Assembly: GCA_016191525.1 (NCBI GenBank)
Contig: JACPOK010000014.1
Coordinates: 62,001 to 126,000, forward strand
Source of the DNA: Burkholderiales bacterium
Lineage (GTDB): Bacteria; Pseudomonadota; Gammaproteobacteria; Burkholderiales; Burkholderiaceae_C
Length of the DNA stretch: 64,000 nucleotides
Reading direction: 5' to 3'
Shown: positions 8,690 through 18,547 of the stretch, one piece after another
How positions within the stretch are numbered: position 1 is the stretch's first letter
Layout: each line of letters begins with the position of its first letter
Made by a program: the position numbers and the translations under genes
The notes under the pieces: generated by a model
The model's database searches: none
What the model saw: the letters and a program-made list of their open reading frames with translations, nothing else
Told to the model about the DNA's origin: nothing

Positions 8690-9538
8690 ATGGCCCGAAC
8701 CACCACCCGCACCATCCGCACCCCCCGCCGCGTCACGCCCGTGGGCGACGTCGATCCGTTCCGTCCCAGCCGCGCCCGGCCGGTGCGCGTGCGCGCGCGC
8801 ACCATGCAGGCCGATTCGCATTTCGAGCCGCACAGCCATGCCTGGTCGCAGCTGGCCTATTGCGCCACCGGCATCGTGCAGGTCACCGCCGCGCACAACG
8901 GCGGCACGGGCGATGAAGTCACTTACATCGTGCCGCCGTCGCGCGCCGTGTGGATCGCGCCGGGCGCGCGCCACGCGGTGCATGTGTTGGAAGATGCCGA
9001 GTTCCGCACCCTGTACATCGACGCGTCGGTCACGCCCGCCGGCTGGGGCGGCTGCCGGATGATCGTGGTGTCGCCGCTGCTGCGCGAACTGATCCACGCG
9101 CTGGATGCGCCGCCGCCCGCGCGCATGCGCGAAGAGCGGCTGGCGGCGCTGGTGCTCGATGAGATCACCCACGCCAGCATCCAGGCACTGGGCGTGCCGA
9201 TGCCGGCGGTGGATGGCGGCGACAAGCGCTTGCGCACGCTGTGCGAGCGGGTGCTGCGCGCGCCCTCCGAGCGCGCCACGCTGGCCGGCTGGGCCGCCGA
9301 CGTCGGCGCCAGCGAGCGCACCATGGCGCGGCTGTTCCAGGGCGAACTGGGCATGAGCTACCAGCAGTGGCGCCAGCAGGCCGTGCTGGCCCATGCGCTG
9401 CCGCTGCTGGCGCGCGGCGCACCGGTGAGCCACGTGGCTGCTGCCAGCGGCTATGCCAGCGACAGCGCGTTCAGCGCAATGTTCAAGGCAGCGATGGGGC
9501 AACCGCCCAGCCAGTTCCAGCCGCGCGCGGCGCGCTAG
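8690..9538 (+). CDS. AraC-family transcriptional regulator with N-terminal cupin
   Basis: The 282-residue protein has an N-terminal cupin (HSHAWSQLAYCATGIVQV and VPPSRAVWIAPGARHAVHVL, about residues 40-110) and a C-terminal double helix-turn-helix (about 175-275). The DNA-binding part contains LAGWAADVGASERTMARLF and the second helix-turn-helix HVAAASGYASDSAFSAMFK. This cupin-first arrangement is common in regulators of adjacent efflux pumps. It is divergent from the DHA2 transporter, which supports local control. It ends 4 bases from the convergent hutF gene. Confidence 0.9.
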   Translation: MARTTTRTIRTPRRVTPVGDVDPFRPSRARPVRVRARTMQADSHFEPHSHAWSQLAYCATGIVQVTAAHNGGTGDEVTYIVPPSRAVWIAPGARHAVHVLEDAEFRTLYIDASVTPAGWGGCRMIVVSPLLRELIHALDAPPPARMREERLAALVLDEITHASIQALGVPMPAVDGGDKRLRTLCERVLRAPSERATLAGWAADVGASERTMARLFQGELGMSYQQWRQQAVLAHALPLLARGAPVSHVAAASGYASDSAFSAMFKAAMGQPPSQFQPRAAR

Positions 9539-9542
9539 GCGC

Positions 9543-10919
9543 TCAGGCCCAGAGTTCGCGCAAGGCCAGCCGGTAGCCGGGTGCGGCCTGGGCGAGCACC
9601 TGCGCCGTGTCCACCCTGCGGGCCGCGACGAACACCTGCAGCGGCGCGGCGGAAGGCGCGGAAAACACCAGCGCATCCAGCGCGTGCCCATCCGGCACAC
9701 CCAGCAAGGCCGGCGCTTGGGGGTCCAGCACCATGAAGTCGGCCCGCTGGCCCACCGCGAGGCCCGCCAGCGGCTGCCCGGTGGCTGCGCTGCCGCCCGC
9801 GAGCGCTCCTTCGAACAAGGCCGCGGCGCTGCTCTCGCACACCGCGGCGCGGGCCGCGACATTGCGCTGGCGCAGCGTGAGGCGCTGCGAATATTCCAGC
9901 AGCCGCAGCTCTTCCTGCCAGCTGCGTGTGACGTGGCTGTCGGAGCCGATCGACCAGTTGCCGGTCTGCCCCATCCAGCCCGGCAGGTCGAACACGCCGT
10001 CGCCCAGGTTGGCCTCGGTGCTGGGGCAAATGACGATCGCGGCGCCGGCCTCGCGCACGCCGCGCAGCTCTTCGGGATAGGTATGGGTGGCGTGCACCAG
10101 GTTCCAGCGTGCGTCCGGCGCGGCCTGGCCCAGCAGCCATTCAATCGGCCGCTGGCCGTGGCGCTCGATGCAGTCATCCACTTCCTGCTGCTGCTCGGCG
10201 ATGTGGATGTGCACCGGCAGTGCGAGCTGGCGGGCGGCCTCGGCCGTTTCACGCAGCGCGGCCTCATCGACCGCTCGCAGCGAATGCAGCGCCACGCCGG
10301 CATTGACCAGGCCGCCGCCTTCGCGCCGGGCCACTTCCTGCGCGATCGCCAGCACGGTATCGGGCGTGGAAGCAAAGCGCCGCTGGTCATCGCGCAGCCC
10401 CTTCGCGCCAAAGCCCGCACGCATGTACAAGGTGGGCAGCAAGGTAAGGCCGATGCCGGCGGCATGGGCCGCGCGCACCAATGCCAGCGACATCTCCAGC
10501 GGGTCGGCATACGGCTCGCCATCCGCCGCGTTGTGCAGGTAGTGGAACTCGCAGACCTGCGTGTAGCCCGCCTGCAGCAATTCGGCGTAGAGGAAGGTGG
10601 CCACGGCTTCCAGCTGCTGCGGCGTGATGCGGTTGGCCGCGCTGTACATGCGGTCACGCCAACTCCAGAAATCATCCGCCGCGCCGCTGCTGCGCTCGGT
10701 CAGGCCCGCAATGGCGCGCTGGAAGGCGTGGCTGTGGGCGTTGACCAGGCCCGGCAGCACTGGCCCCGCGAGCACCCCGGCGCCCTGCCGCTGCGCCGCA
10801 GTGCAGCCCGGCTGCACCGCCGTCCAGCGGCCGTCCTCCGCGGTGAGAAGGACGTCGTCGGCCCAGCCACCGCCCACCCAGGCCCGGCCCGCGAAAAAGT
10901 GCTGCGCTTCAGCGGCCAT
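9543..10919 (-). CDS. hutF: Formimidoylglutamate deiminase
   Basis: The 458-residue amidohydrolase converts N-formimidoyl-L-glutamate to N-formyl-L-glutamate and ammonia, the fourth step of the five-step histidine pathway. The first metal ligands are in VNAHSHAFQRAI (about residues 60-71). Later ligands and active-site residues are in VALHSLRAV, LPVHIHIAEQQQEV, LVHATHTYPEE and SIGSDSHVTRSW. N-terminal WRDRMY and SGAADDFWSW are typical of HutF. The start overlaps the end of hutG by 11 bases, so it is the last gene of the leftward hut operon. HutF with HutG shows that this organism uses the deiminase/deformylase route and not HutE. Confidence 0.95.
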   Translation of the reverse strand: MAAEAQHFFAGRAWVGGGWADDVLLTAEDGRWTAVQPGCTAAQRQGAGVLAGPVLPGLVNAHSHAFQRAIAGLTERSSGAADDFWSWRDRMYSAANRITPQQLEAVATFLYAELLQAGYTQVCEFHYLHNAADGEPYADPLEMSLALVRAAHAAGIGLTLLPTLYMRAGFGAKGLRDDQRRFASTPDTVLAIAQEVARREGGGLVNAGVALHSLRAVDEAALRETAEAARQLALPVHIHIAEQQQEVDDCIERHGQRPIEWLLGQAAPDARWNLVHATHTYPEELRGVREAGAAIVICPSTEANLGDGVFDLPGWMGQTGNWSIGSDSHVTRSWQEELRLLEYSQRLTLRQRNVAARAAVCESSAAALFEGALAGGSAATGQPLAGLAVGQRADFMVLDPQAPALLGVPDGHALDALVFSAPSAAPLQVFVAARRVDTAQVLAQAAPGYRLALRELWA

Positions 10920-11709
10920 ACAGCCTGCCCGCCGCGGCCAGCGCCGCCTGCATCATGTCCTGCAGCACCGGCTGGATGCGCGCCGCTTTTGCTTCGTCGT
11001 AGGCGTAGGGCACGACCTCTTCCATGTACAGGCTCTGGCACATCTCCAGTTGCACCGCGTGCACGTTGTCGGCGGGCCGGCCATAGCGGCGCGTGATGTA
11101 GCCGCCTTTGAAGCGGCCGTTCAGCACGTGGCTCACGCCCGGCGCCCTGGCGCAGGCTGCCACCACAGCAGCGGCGATGGACGCATCGGCGCTGGCGCCG
11201 TCCGCCGTACCGATGTTCAGGTCCGGCAGCCTGCCTTCGAACAGCCAGGGGATTTCGGAGCGGATGCTGTGCGCGTCCCACAGCAGCGCAAAACCGTGTT
11301 CGGCCTTCACCCGCGCCAGCTCCGCCGCCAGCGCATCGTGGTAGGGCTGCCACCAGGTTTCGCGCCGCCGCGAGCGCGCCTGCGCGTCGGGCGCGGCACC
11401 TTCGGCGTACAGCGCGTCGCCGTTGAAAAAGCGCGTGGGGCACAGCTCGGTGTTCGACGCGCCGGGGTACATGGGCGCATCGTCCGGCGGGCGGTTCAGG
11501 TCGATCACGTAGCGCGCGTTCACCGGCTGCAGCACGCTGGCGTTCATGCCGCCAAGGAAGTTGTAGAGCCGGTCCAGGTGCCAGTCGGCGTCTTCCACCG
11601 CCAGCGCGCGCGGTACGAAGCCGCCACGCAGTTCGTCGGGAATGCCGGTGGCGATGTGGGGCATGCTCACCACCAGCGGCACGCTGCCCCGATGCAGGCT
11701 GAAACTCAT
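10909..11709 (-). CDS. hutG: N-formylglutamate deformylase
   Basis: The 266-residue protein hydrolyses N-formyl-L-glutamate to glutamate and formate, the last step of the pathway. Family features are [17 protein letters not shown] at the N-terminus, [37 protein letters not shown] with the metal ligands, and [14 protein letters not shown]. It overlaps hutI upstream by 4 bases (ATGA at 11706-11709) and hutF downstream by 11, so the whole unit is translationally coupled. Confidence 0.95.
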   Translation of the reverse strand: MSFSLHRGSVPLVVSMPHIATGIPDELRGGFVPRALAVEDADWHLDRLYNFLGGMNASVLQPVNARYVIDLNRPPDDAPMYPGASNTELCPTRFFNGDALYAEGAAPDAQARSRRRETWWQPYHDALAAELARVKAEHGFALLWDAHSIRSEIPWLFEGRLPDLNIGTADGASADASIAAAVVAACARAPGVSHVLNGRFKGGYITRRYGRPADNVHAVQLEMCQSLYMEEVVPYAYDEAKAARIQPVLQDMMQAALAAAGRLYGR

Positions 11710-12920
11710 AAGGCACGGCCCTTGAAAACGGTTTGCAGGTGCGGGTTGGCGCCGATCGCATAGGCCAGCTGCCCGGGCCGCTCAACCGACCACAACACAA
11801 AGTCGGCGCGCAGGCCGGCGGCCAGCACACCCCGGTCTTTCAGGCCCAGCGCCTGCGCGGCCACGCGGGTCACGCCGGCCAGCGCTTCTTCGGGTGTCAG
11901 GCGAAACAGGGTGCAGGCCATGTTCAGCATCAGCAGCAGCGAAGTGCAGGGGGAGCTCCCCGGGTTGCAGTCGGTCGACACGGCCATGGGCACCTTGTGT
12001 TCACGCAGCAGCGCCACCGGCGGCACACGCGTTTCGCGCAGGAAATAGAAGGCACCGGGCAACAGCACGGCCACCGAGCCCGCCTTGGCCATCGCGGCCG
12101 CGCCCTCCTCGCCCAGCCACTCCAGGTGGTCGCAACTCAGCGCGCCGAAGCGAGCCGCCAGCTGCGCGCCGCCGGAATCGCTCAGCTGTTCGGCGTGCAG
12201 CTTCACGGGCAGGCCCAGCGCGCGCGCCGCCTCGAACACCCGCTGCGTCTGCGCGGTGCTGAAGGCAATGCGCTCGCAAAACGCGTCCACCGCATCGACC
12301 AGGCCTTGCGCATGCAGCGCGGGCAGCATGGCCAGCACCTCGTCAATGTAGGCGTCGGCGCGCCCCGCGAATTCGGGCGGCAGCGCATGGGCGCCGAGAA
12401 ATGTGGTGCGCACGTCCACATCGTGCGAAGCGGCCAGCGCGCGCGCAGCGCGCAGGGCCTTGCCCTCATGTTCCAGCGAGAGGCCGTAACCGGATTTGAT
12501 CTCCACCGTGGTCACGCCCTCGGCCATCAGCGCGCGCAGGCGCGGCACGCTCTGCGCCACCAGTTGTTCCTGCGTGGCGGCGCGAGTCGCTTTCACTGTG
12601 GAGGCGATGCCGCCGCCGGCGCGGGCGATGTCTTCGTAGCTGGCGCCGTTCAGGCGCAGCTCGAATTCATGGGCGCGGTCGCCGCCATAGACCAGGTGCG
12701 TGTGGCAGTCGATCAAACCCGGCGTCACCAGCGCGCCGCCGCAATCGTGCCGTTGCGAGCAGCGGTCCACCAGAGCCTGCGGCAAGTCAGCGTGCGCACC
12801 CACAAAGGCGATACGCTCGCCTTCCACCGCGATGGCCGCGTCCTCGATCAGGCCGTAAGGCGCGGCCGCATCGGCGGCCAGCGTGGCCACACGGCAATCG
12901 GTCCAGAGTTCGATGCTCAA
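11706..12920 (-). CDS. hutI: Imidazolonepropionase
   Basis: The protein hydrolyses 4-imidazolone-5-propanoate to N-formimidoylglutamate (third step). Zinc ligands sit in [37 protein letters not shown] and [12 protein letters not shown]. The frame is open from an ATG at 12992, but that adds a non-homologous leader running back through hutD. The better start is TTG at 12920 (product 404 aa, beginning [14 protein letters not shown]). It has a GGAGG seven bases upstream and overlaps the hutD stop as TTGA, matching the coupled pattern of the operon and the usual family length. Confidence 0.93.
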   Translation of the reverse strand: MSIELWTDCRVATLAADAAAPYGLIEDAAIAVEGERIAFVGAHADLPQALVDRCSQRHDCGGALVTPGLIDCHTHLVYGGDRAHEFELRLNGASYEDIARAGGGIASTVKATRAATQEQLVAQSVPRLRALMAEGVTTVEIKSGYGLSLEHEGKALRAARALAASHDVDVRTTFLGAHALPPEFAGRADAYIDEVLAMLPALHAQGLVDAVDAFCERIAFSTAQTQRVFEAARALGLPVKLHAEQLSDSGGAQLAARFGALSCDHLEWLGEEGAAAMAKAGSVAVLLPGAFYFLRETRVPPVALLREHKVPMAVSTDCNPGSSPCTSLLLMLNMACTLFRLTPEEALAGVTRVAAQALGLKDRGVLAAGLRADFVLWSVERPGQLAYAIGANPHLQTVFKGRAL

Positions 12921-13471
12921 GCAGGGGCCTCCATCCACAGCGCGTCGCCGCCCGAGAGCCGGATGCGCGCGTTCGCGTCGAGTATCCGCCAAGCCAGCGT
13001 GGCCGGCGGGATTTCCAGCTCTTCACTGGAGAAAACGGCTGCAGCGCGCTCCCCGCCTGCGTAGGCAGCTATCAAAGTCATAGCATTGAGCGTGATGTCC
13101 AGGGTTCCGCGCACGCGCTGCAGCCGCGCAGGGCCACCGCGGCTCATCAGGTTGAAGTCCCGTGTCGCGCCCTGGATCAGCGTGCAGTTCGTGGCGGCGC
13201 CGCCATCGAAAGCCAGCGGCTCGCTGGCTGAAGTGAGCTCGTGCAGGCGACCTTCCACATCCAGCCGCACGCCCGCGCCGTGCAGCACGGCGAACCAGCG
13301 CTGCACGCCATCGAAGCGCGAGAACGGCCCGTCCTGTTCCACCTCGGCGACCGAGATGCGGACCCGCCAGTCCTGAGCCGACGGCCAGGCCAGCAGCTCG
13401 CGCGTGACGCCGCCGCCGTTTTTCCACGGCGTGGCCGCGACATCCGCCAGCGACACAAGATTCCAGCTCAT
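12917..13471 (-). CDS. hutD: HutD-family cupin-like protein
   Basis: The 184-residue protein has the HutD/Ves features: [20 protein letters not shown] at the N-terminus, [23 protein letters not shown] strands, and [18 protein letters not shown]. HutD proteins are bicupins found in hut loci; a role as a governor of histidine pathway flux has been proposed, but there is no established enzyme activity. It is the second gene of the leftward operon after hutC and is coupled to hutI. The second half contains a copy of the dispersed 64-base repeat in frame (13021-13084), which encodes [20 protein letters not shown]. That segment is probably an insertion relative to other HutD proteins. Confidence 0.9.
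   Translation of the reverse strand: MSWNLVSLADVAATPWKNGGGVTRELLAWPSAQDWRVRISVAEVEQDGPFSRFDGVQRWFAVLHGAGVRLDVEGRLHELTSASEPLAFDGGAATNCTLIQGATRDFNLMSRGGPARLQRVRGTLDITLNAMTLIAAYAGGERAAAVFSSEELEIPPATLAWRILDANARIRLSGGDALWMEAPA
13021..13084 (-). repeat. 64-base dispersed element, copy e, translated inside hutD
   Basis: Read on the minus strand, it starts GCTATGACTTTG at 13084, then ATAGC, and ends AGTGAAG at 13021. It has the same 12 + 52 base register as the other copies. It lies in sense orientation within the hutD reading frame and is translated as [18 protein letters not shown]. Confidence 0.8.
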
Positions 13472-13526
13472 TCGGAAACCTCCGCGCTGCGCGCTGCGGT
13501 ATTCGCCTTGGGAGCGGCCCGGCGGC

Positions 13527-14237
13527 TCATGCCTGGAACTGCCCCGCGAAGCTGTAGCGCGTGCCCGGGTACACCAGCCGCGCCACGCTGGCCACGTTGC
13601 CGCCGCTGACGGTGCGCCGCATCATCGTCAGGCACGGTTCGCTGGGCTGGATGTCCAGCTGCTTCGCCTCTTCGGCCGTGGCCAGGCTGGCTTCAATGCA
13701 ATAGCTGGCTTCGGTCAGCGGTGCGTGCTGCAGCAGGTGCAGCGTGGGCGAGGTCTGGGTGAAGTCCGTGTCCAGGTAGCCGGGCGCGGCGGCGGGGTTC
13801 ACGTAGCGGTCTTCGTACTGGATGGGGATGCCGTTTTCCAGGTGGACCAGGATGGTGTGGAAGACCCTGGCGCCGGTGCGCAGGCCGAGCGACTGGGCCA
13901 GCTCCGCGTTGGCCTTCTCGGCCGCCACCAGCAGCACGCGGGTGGTGTGCACATGGCCGCGCTCGGCCACTTCTTCATGGATGTCACGGATGGTGAGGCG
14001 CGAGGAGATGCGGTGCAGCTCGGCCACCCGCGTGCCCGAGCCTTGCACCCGGGTGACCAGGCCCTCGCCGGCCAGCTCGCGCAGCGCCCGGTTGACGGTC
14101 ATGCGGCTGATGCCGAACTGCTGCATCAGCGCTGCCTCGCTGGGCACGGGGTCGTTCGGCTTCCACCCGCCGCTGGAAATATGGCCGCGGATGAAGGCCT
14201 TGACCTGTTCGTACGCGGGCAATGGTTTGGCTGCCAT
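13527..14237 (-). CDS. hutC: Histidine utilisation repressor, GntR/HutC family
   Basis: The frame is open far upstream, but the start at 14237 gives a 236-residue protein of normal HutC length beginning MAAKPLPAYEQVKAFI. Residues 1-70 are a GntR winged helix (PVPSEAALMQQFGISRMTVNR, then LVTRVQGSGTRVAE). The C-terminal UTRA effector domain (about 85-235) normally binds urocanate, releasing the repressor from DNA. It is divergent from hutU, and the 70-base gap carries a palindrome that fits a HutC operator. It is first in the leftward operon, so autoregulation is expected. A 55-base gap separates it from hutD. Confidence 0.93.
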   Translation of the reverse strand: MAAKPLPAYEQVKAFIRGHISSGGWKPNDPVPSEAALMQQFGISRMTVNRALRELAGEGLVTRVQGSGTRVAELHRISSRLTIRDIHEEVAERGHVHTTRVLLVAAEKANAELAQSLGLRTGARVFHTILVHLENGIPIQYEDRYVNPAAAPGYLDTDFTQTSPTLHLLQHAPLTEASYCIEASLATAEEAKQLDIQPSEPCLTMMRRTVSGGNVASVARLVYPGTRYSFAGQFQA

Positions 14238-14255
14238 GGCGCAAGAATACCCCAG

Positions 14256-14284
14256 TTGACACGAGTTGTATAGACAACTACGAT
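14256..14284 (+). promoter_or_regulatory. hutU promoter with HutC-type operator in the spacer
   Basis: A near-consensus sigma-70 promoter is visible: -35 TTGACA at 14256-14261, a 17-base spacer, and -10 TACGAT at 14279-14284. The palindrome GTTGTATAGACAAC (14265-14278; arms GTTGT and ACAAC around ATAG) fills the spacer. Known HutC operators in Pseudomonas contain similar TTGTA/TACAA half sites. Binding there would block RNA polymerase directly. The hutC start lies only 28 bases away on the other side, so the same site could also repress hutC. Confidence 0.75.
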
Positions 14285-14307
14285 TCAGCCGAATTCTGGA
14301 GCGCGCC

Positions 14308-16011
14308 ATGTCCGACCTCTCGCAAACCCCTTTTCTCGACAGCAAGGCCCGGCCCGTGAAAGCGCCTGTGGGCAGCCAACTGTCCTGCGCGAACTGGCAG
14401 ATCGAGGCCGCCTTCCGCATGATCCAGAACAACCTGGACCCGGCCGTGGCTGAGAACCCGCAGGAGCTGGTGGTGTACGGCGGCATCGGCAAGGCGGCGC
14501 GCAACTGGCCCAGCTTTGACGCCATCCTGGATTCGCTGCGCAAGCTGCAGCCCGATGAAACGCTGCTGGTGCAGTCGGGCAAGCCGGTGGGCGTGTTCCG
14601 CACCCACGAAGGCGCGCCGCGCGTGCTGATCGCCAACTCCAACCTGGTGCCCAAATGGGCCACCTGGGAACACTTCAACGAGCTGGACCGCGCCGGCCTG
14701 ATGATGTTTGGCCAGATGACGGCCGGCAGCTGGATCTACATCGGCGCACAGGGCATCGTGCAGGGCACCTACGAAACCTTTGCCGAGGCCGGCCGCCAGC
14801 ACTACAACGGCGACCTGGCCGGCCGCTGGGTGCTCACCGCCGGGCTGGGCGGCATGGGCGCCGCGCAGCCGCTGGCCGCCACCTTTGCAGGCGCCTGTTC
14901 GCTGAACATCGAGTGCCAGCAAAGCCGCATCGACTTCCGGCTGCGCACGAAATACCTGGACAAGCAGGCGAAGAGCCTGGACGAGGCGCTTGAGCTCATC
15001 CAGCACCACACGTCCCGCAAGGAAGCCGTGTCCATCGGCCTGTGCGGCAACGCGGCCGAGATCGTGCCCGAGCTGGCGCGCCGCGCGAAAGCCGGTGGCA
15101 TCAAGCCGGACATCGTGACGGATCAAACGTCCGCCCACGACATCATCAACGGCTACCTGCCCATAGGCTGGAGCGTGGAGCAATGGCAGGCCGCGCAGAA
15201 GGACGCGTCGCAGCACGAGCGCCTGAAGCAGGCGGCCGGCGAATCGTGCGCGGTGCACGTGAAGGCCATGCTTGAATTCCATGCCATGGGCATTCCCACC
15301 GTGGACTACGGCAACAACCTGCGCCAGGTGGCGAAGGATTTCGGCGTGGACAACGCCTTTGACTACCCCGGCTTTGTGCCGGCCTACATCCGGCCGCTGT
15401 TCTGCCGCGGCACGGGCCCCTTCCGCTGGGTGGCCCTGTCGGGCGACCCGGAAGACATCAAGAAGACCGACGCGAAGATGAAAGAGCTGTTCCCCCAGAA
15501 CAAGCACCTGCACCGCTGGCTGGACATGGCCGGGGAACGCATCAGCTACCAGGGCCTGCCCGCGCGCATCTGCTGGATCGGGCTGGGCGAGCGCCACCTG
15601 GCGGGCCTGGCCTTCAACGACATGGTGAAGTCCGGCGAATTGAAGGCGCCCATCGTGATCGGCCGCGACCACCTGGATTCAGGCTCCGTCGCATCGCCCA
15701 ACCGCGAGACCGAAGCCATGAAGGACGGCAGTGACGCGGTGAGCGACTGGCCGATGCTCAACGCCCTGCTCAACACCGCGAGCGGCGCCACCTGGGTCAG
15801 CCTGCACCATGGCGGCGGCGTGGGCATGGGCTACTCGCAGCATGCCGGCGTCGTCATCGTCTGCGACGGCACGCCTGAAGCGGCGAAGAAGATAGAGCGC
15901 GTGCTGTGGAACGACCCGGCCACCGGCGTCATGCGCCACGCCGACGCGGGCTACGAAATCGCGCAGCAATGCGCGCGCGACAACGGCCTGAAGCTGCCGA
16001 TGGCCGGCTGA
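14308..16011 (+). CDS. hutU: Urocanate hydratase
   Basis: The enzyme converts urocanate to 4-imidazolone-5-propanoate with tightly bound NAD. The start is the ATG at 14308, with GGAG six bases upstream, giving 567 residues (family about 555-570). An in-frame start at 14266 lies inside the operator and is not credible. Recognisable segments are [58 protein letters not shown], the NAD-binding [17 protein letters not shown], and [16 protein letters not shown] near the C-terminus. Its stop overlaps the hutH ATG by one base. Confidence 0.97.
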   Translation: MSDLSQTPFLDSKARPVKAPVGSQLSCANWQIEAAFRMIQNNLDPAVAENPQELVVYGGIGKAARNWPSFDAILDSLRKLQPDETLLVQSGKPVGVFRTHEGAPRVLIANSNLVPKWATWEHFNELDRAGLMMFGQMTAGSWIYIGAQGIVQGTYETFAEAGRQHYNGDLAGRWVLTAGLGGMGAAQPLAATFAGACSLNIECQQSRIDFRLRTKYLDKQAKSLDEALELIQHHTSRKEAVSIGLCGNAAEIVPELARRAKAGGIKPDIVTDQTSAHDIINGYLPIGWSVEQWQAAQKDASQHERLKQAAGESCAVHVKAMLEFHAMGIPTVDYGNNLRQVAKDFGVDNAFDYPGFVPAYIRPLFCRGTGPFRWVALSGDPEDIKKTDAKMKELFPQNKHLHRWLDMAGERISYQGLPARICWIGLGERHLAGLAFNDMVKSGELKAPIVIGRDHLDSGSVASPNRETEAMKDGSDAVSDWPMLNALLNTASGATWVSLHHGGGVGMGYSQHAGVVIVCDGTPEAAKKIERVLWNDPATGVMRHADAGYEIAQQCARDNGLKLPMAG

Positions 16012-17558
16012 TGGCGGAAACCATTGTTCCCGGCGGCCTGACGCTGGCGCAGCTGCGCCGGCTGTGCGCGAGCGAGGTCTTGCCCGTCGCGCTGGATGCG
16101 GCGTGCCGCGCCGGCATCGCAGCCAGCGCGGCCGTGGTGCGCAAGGCGGCCGATGGCGAGGCCGCCGTCTACGGCGTCAACACCGGTTTCGGCAAGCTGG
16201 CCAACCAGCGCATTGCGCATGACGATCTGGCCGCGCTGCAGCTGAACCTGCTGCGCTCCCATGCGGTAGGCGTGGGCGAGCCGCTGGCACCCCGTGTGGT
16301 GCGGCTGATTCTCGTGCTGAAGGCGGCCAGCCTGGCGCGCGGCTACTCGGGCGTGCGGCCGGAAGTCATCGACACGTTGCTGGCCCTGCACAACCAGGGC
16401 GTCACCCCTGTGATTCCCTGCCAAGGCTCGGTCGGCGCCTCGGGCGACCTGGCGCCGCTGGCCCACCTTTCGCTGCCGCTGGTTGGCGAGGGCGAAGTGT
16501 TCTACAAGGGCGAGCGCATGACCGCGGCCTCGGCGCTGAAGCAGGCCGGCATCGCGCCGCTCAAGCTCTCGGCCAAGGAAGGCCTGGCCCTCATCAACGG
16601 CACGCAGGTTTCCACCGCCCTGGCCATTGACGCGCTGCTGGCGGCCGACCGCTTGTTTGAAGCCGCGGTGATCTCCGGCGCGCTGACGCTCGACGCCGCG
16701 CGCGGCAGCGACGGCCCGTTTGACCCCCGCATCCACGCTGTGCGCGGCCAGGTCGGGCAGATTGACTGCGCGGCGGCTTACCGCGCACTGGTGGCGGGCA
16801 GCGAAATCCGCAATTCACACCTGGAAAACGATGACCGGGTGCAGGACCCGTACTGCCTGCGCTGCCAGCCGCAGGTGATGGGCGCCTGCCTGGACCAGAT
16901 GCGCCACGCGGCCCGCGTGCTGGTGATCGAGGCCAATGCCGTCACCGACAACCCGTTGGTGTTCGCGCAAGAGGGCCACATGCTTTCCGGCGGCAACTTC
17001 CACGCCGAACCGGTGGCGCTGGCCTGCGACGCGCTGGCCGTGGCCATCGCCGAGATCGGCGCCATCACCGAGCGGCGCATCGCCATGCTGGTGGACACGG
17101 CGGTGTCGCGCCTGCCGCCCTTCCTCACGCCCGAGCCGGGCCTGAACTCCGGCTTCATGATCGTGCACGTCACCGCCGCGGCGCTGGCTTCGGAGAACAA
17201 GTCGCTGGCGCACCCCGCCAGCGTGGACAGCCTGCCCACTTCGGCCAACCAGGAAGACCATGTGAGCATGGCCACGTTCGCGGCGCGGCGGCTGCAACCC
17301 ATGCTGAAGAACACCGCCCACATCGTGGCCATCGAATTACTGGCCGCGGCGCAGGGCATCGAATTTCTGCGGCCCCTGAAAAGCGCCGCCGCGCTGGAAG
17401 GCGTGCTGCGCCTGGTGCGCAGCGTGTCTCCCGCCATGATGAAAGACCGCAGCCTGGCGCGCGACATGGAAGCCGTGCACCACCTGGTGGCCGGCGGCGG
17501 CATAGGCCATGCCACGGAAGCGGACATCCCCGAGTTACACGCCTTGCGGCTGGCATGA
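16011..17558 (+). CDS. hutH: Histidine ammonia-lyase
   Basis: The 515-residue enzyme deaminates histidine to trans-urocanate, the first step. The Ala143-Ser144-Gly145 triad in [14 protein letters not shown] cyclises to the MIO electrophile. Other family segments are [40 protein letters not shown] and [17 protein letters not shown]. The start ATG at 16011 overlaps the hutU TGA (TGATG), so the genes are coupled. An ABC transporter cassette follows after 46 bases. Confidence 0.97.
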   Translation: MAETIVPGGLTLAQLRRLCASEVLPVALDAACRAGIAASAAVVRKAADGEAAVYGVNTGFGKLANQRIAHDDLAALQLNLLRSHAVGVGEPLAPRVVRLILVLKAASLARGYSGVRPEVIDTLLALHNQGVTPVIPCQGSVGASGDLAPLAHLSLPLVGEGEVFYKGERMTAASALKQAGIAPLKLSAKEGLALINGTQVSTALAIDALLAADRLFEAAVISGALTLDAARGSDGPFDPRIHAVRGQVGQIDCAAAYRALVAGSEIRNSHLENDDRVQDPYCLRCQPQVMGACLDQMRHAARVLVIEANAVTDNPLVFAQEGHMLSGGNFHAEPVALACDALAVAIAEIGAITERRIAMLVDTAVSRLPPFLTPEPGLNSGFMIVHVTAAALASENKSLAHPASVDSLPTSANQEDHVSMATFAARRLQPMLKNTAHIVAIELLAAAQGIEFLRPLKSAAALEGVLRLVRSVSPAMMKDRSLARDMEAVHHLVAGGGIGHATEADIPELHALRLA

Positions 17559-17604
17559 AGCCTGCGTACATTCACCTCACCACCACCTATCCACGGAGAA
17601 GCCC

Positions 17605-18546
17605 ATGAAGAAACTGCTCGCCCTCTCGATCGCCCTGGCCTGCGCCGGCGTGAACGCCCAGGAAACCAAGGTCGCCATCGGCATCTCCGGCTGGACCGGC
17701 TTCGCTCCGCTGACGCTGGCCAAGGAAGCGGGCATCTTCAAGAAGAACGGCCTGGACGTGACGATCAAGAAGATCCCGCAGAAAGACCGCCACCTGGCCA
17801 TCGCCTCGGGCGACATCCAGTGCGCCGCCACCACGGTGGAAACCTGGGTGGTGTGGAATTCCGCCGGCGTGGCCACTACGCAGATCTTCCAGCTGGACAA
17901 GAGCTACGGCGCCGACGGCATGGTCGTCAAGCCCGGCATCAACAAGATCAGCGACCTGAAGGGCAAGACCGTGGGCGCCAGCGCGCCGGGCACCTCGCCC
18001 TACTTCGCCTTGGCCTGGATGCTGAAGAAGAACGGCATGTCCATCAAGGACGTGAAGGTCACCACGATGGAGCCGCAGCCCGCCGCCAACGCCATCATCG
18101 CGGGCGTGGCCGACCTGGACGCCGGCATGACCTACGAGCCCTACCTCTCGGCCGTGCGCGCCAAGCCCGAAGCCGGCAAGATCATCGCCACCACCCTGGA
18201 CTACCCGATGGTGATGGACACCTTCGGCTGCGCGCCGAAGTTCCTCTCCGAAAACGGCAAGGCCGCCAAGGCCCTGGCCGACAGCTATTTCGAGGCCGTG
18301 GAGATGATCAAGAAGGACCCGGCCAAGAGCTACGAGATCATGGGCGCCGACGTCAAGCAGACCGGCGAGGCGTTCGGCAAGTCCGCCGCCTTCCTGCGCT
18401 GGCAGGACAAGGCGGCCAACCAGAAGTTCTTCGCGGGTGAGCATGCCGCCTTCACCAGGGAAGCGGCCGACCTGCTGCTGGAAGCCGGCGTGATCAAGTC
18501 CATCCCCGACCTCTCCAAGCTGGCCGATACCTCGTTCATCAAGTAA
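17605..18546 (+). CDS. ABC transporter substrate-binding protein, NitT/TauT (SsuA/THI5-like) type
   Basis: The start is ATG 17605 with a GGAGAAG ribosome site, giving 313 residues with a signal peptide (MKKLLALSIALACAGVNA-QE). The mature protein has the NMT1/THI5-like fold: GISGWTGFAPLTLAKEAGIFKKNGLDV, SGDIQCAATTVETWVVW, KGKTVGASAPGTSPYFALAW and VADLDAGMTYEPYLS. Relatives bind nitrate, taurine, sulfonates, pyrimidine precursors or other small organics. The position behind hutUH suggests uptake of histidine, urocanate or a related imidazole, but that is inference. Confidence 0.88.
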   Translation: MKKLLALSIALACAGVNAQETKVAIGISGWTGFAPLTLAKEAGIFKKNGLDVTIKKIPQKDRHLAIASGDIQCAATTVETWVVWNSAGVATTQIFQLDKSYGADGMVVKPGINKISDLKGKTVGASAPGTSPYFALAWMLKKNGMSIKDVKVTTMEPQPAANAIIAGVADLDAGMTYEPYLSAVRAKPEAGKIIATTLDYPMVMDTFGCAPKFLSENGKAAKALADSYFEAVEMIKKDPAKSYEIMGADVKQTGEAFGKSAAFLRWQDKAANQKFFAGEHAAFTREAADLLLEAGVIKSIPDLSKLADTSFIK

Positions 18547-18547
18547 A

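Noticed and set aside
8477..10675. 732-codon minus-strand frame across hutF and the AraC gene
   Set aside because: It overlaps two strong genes in other frames; the sequence is low complexity and unlike any protein.
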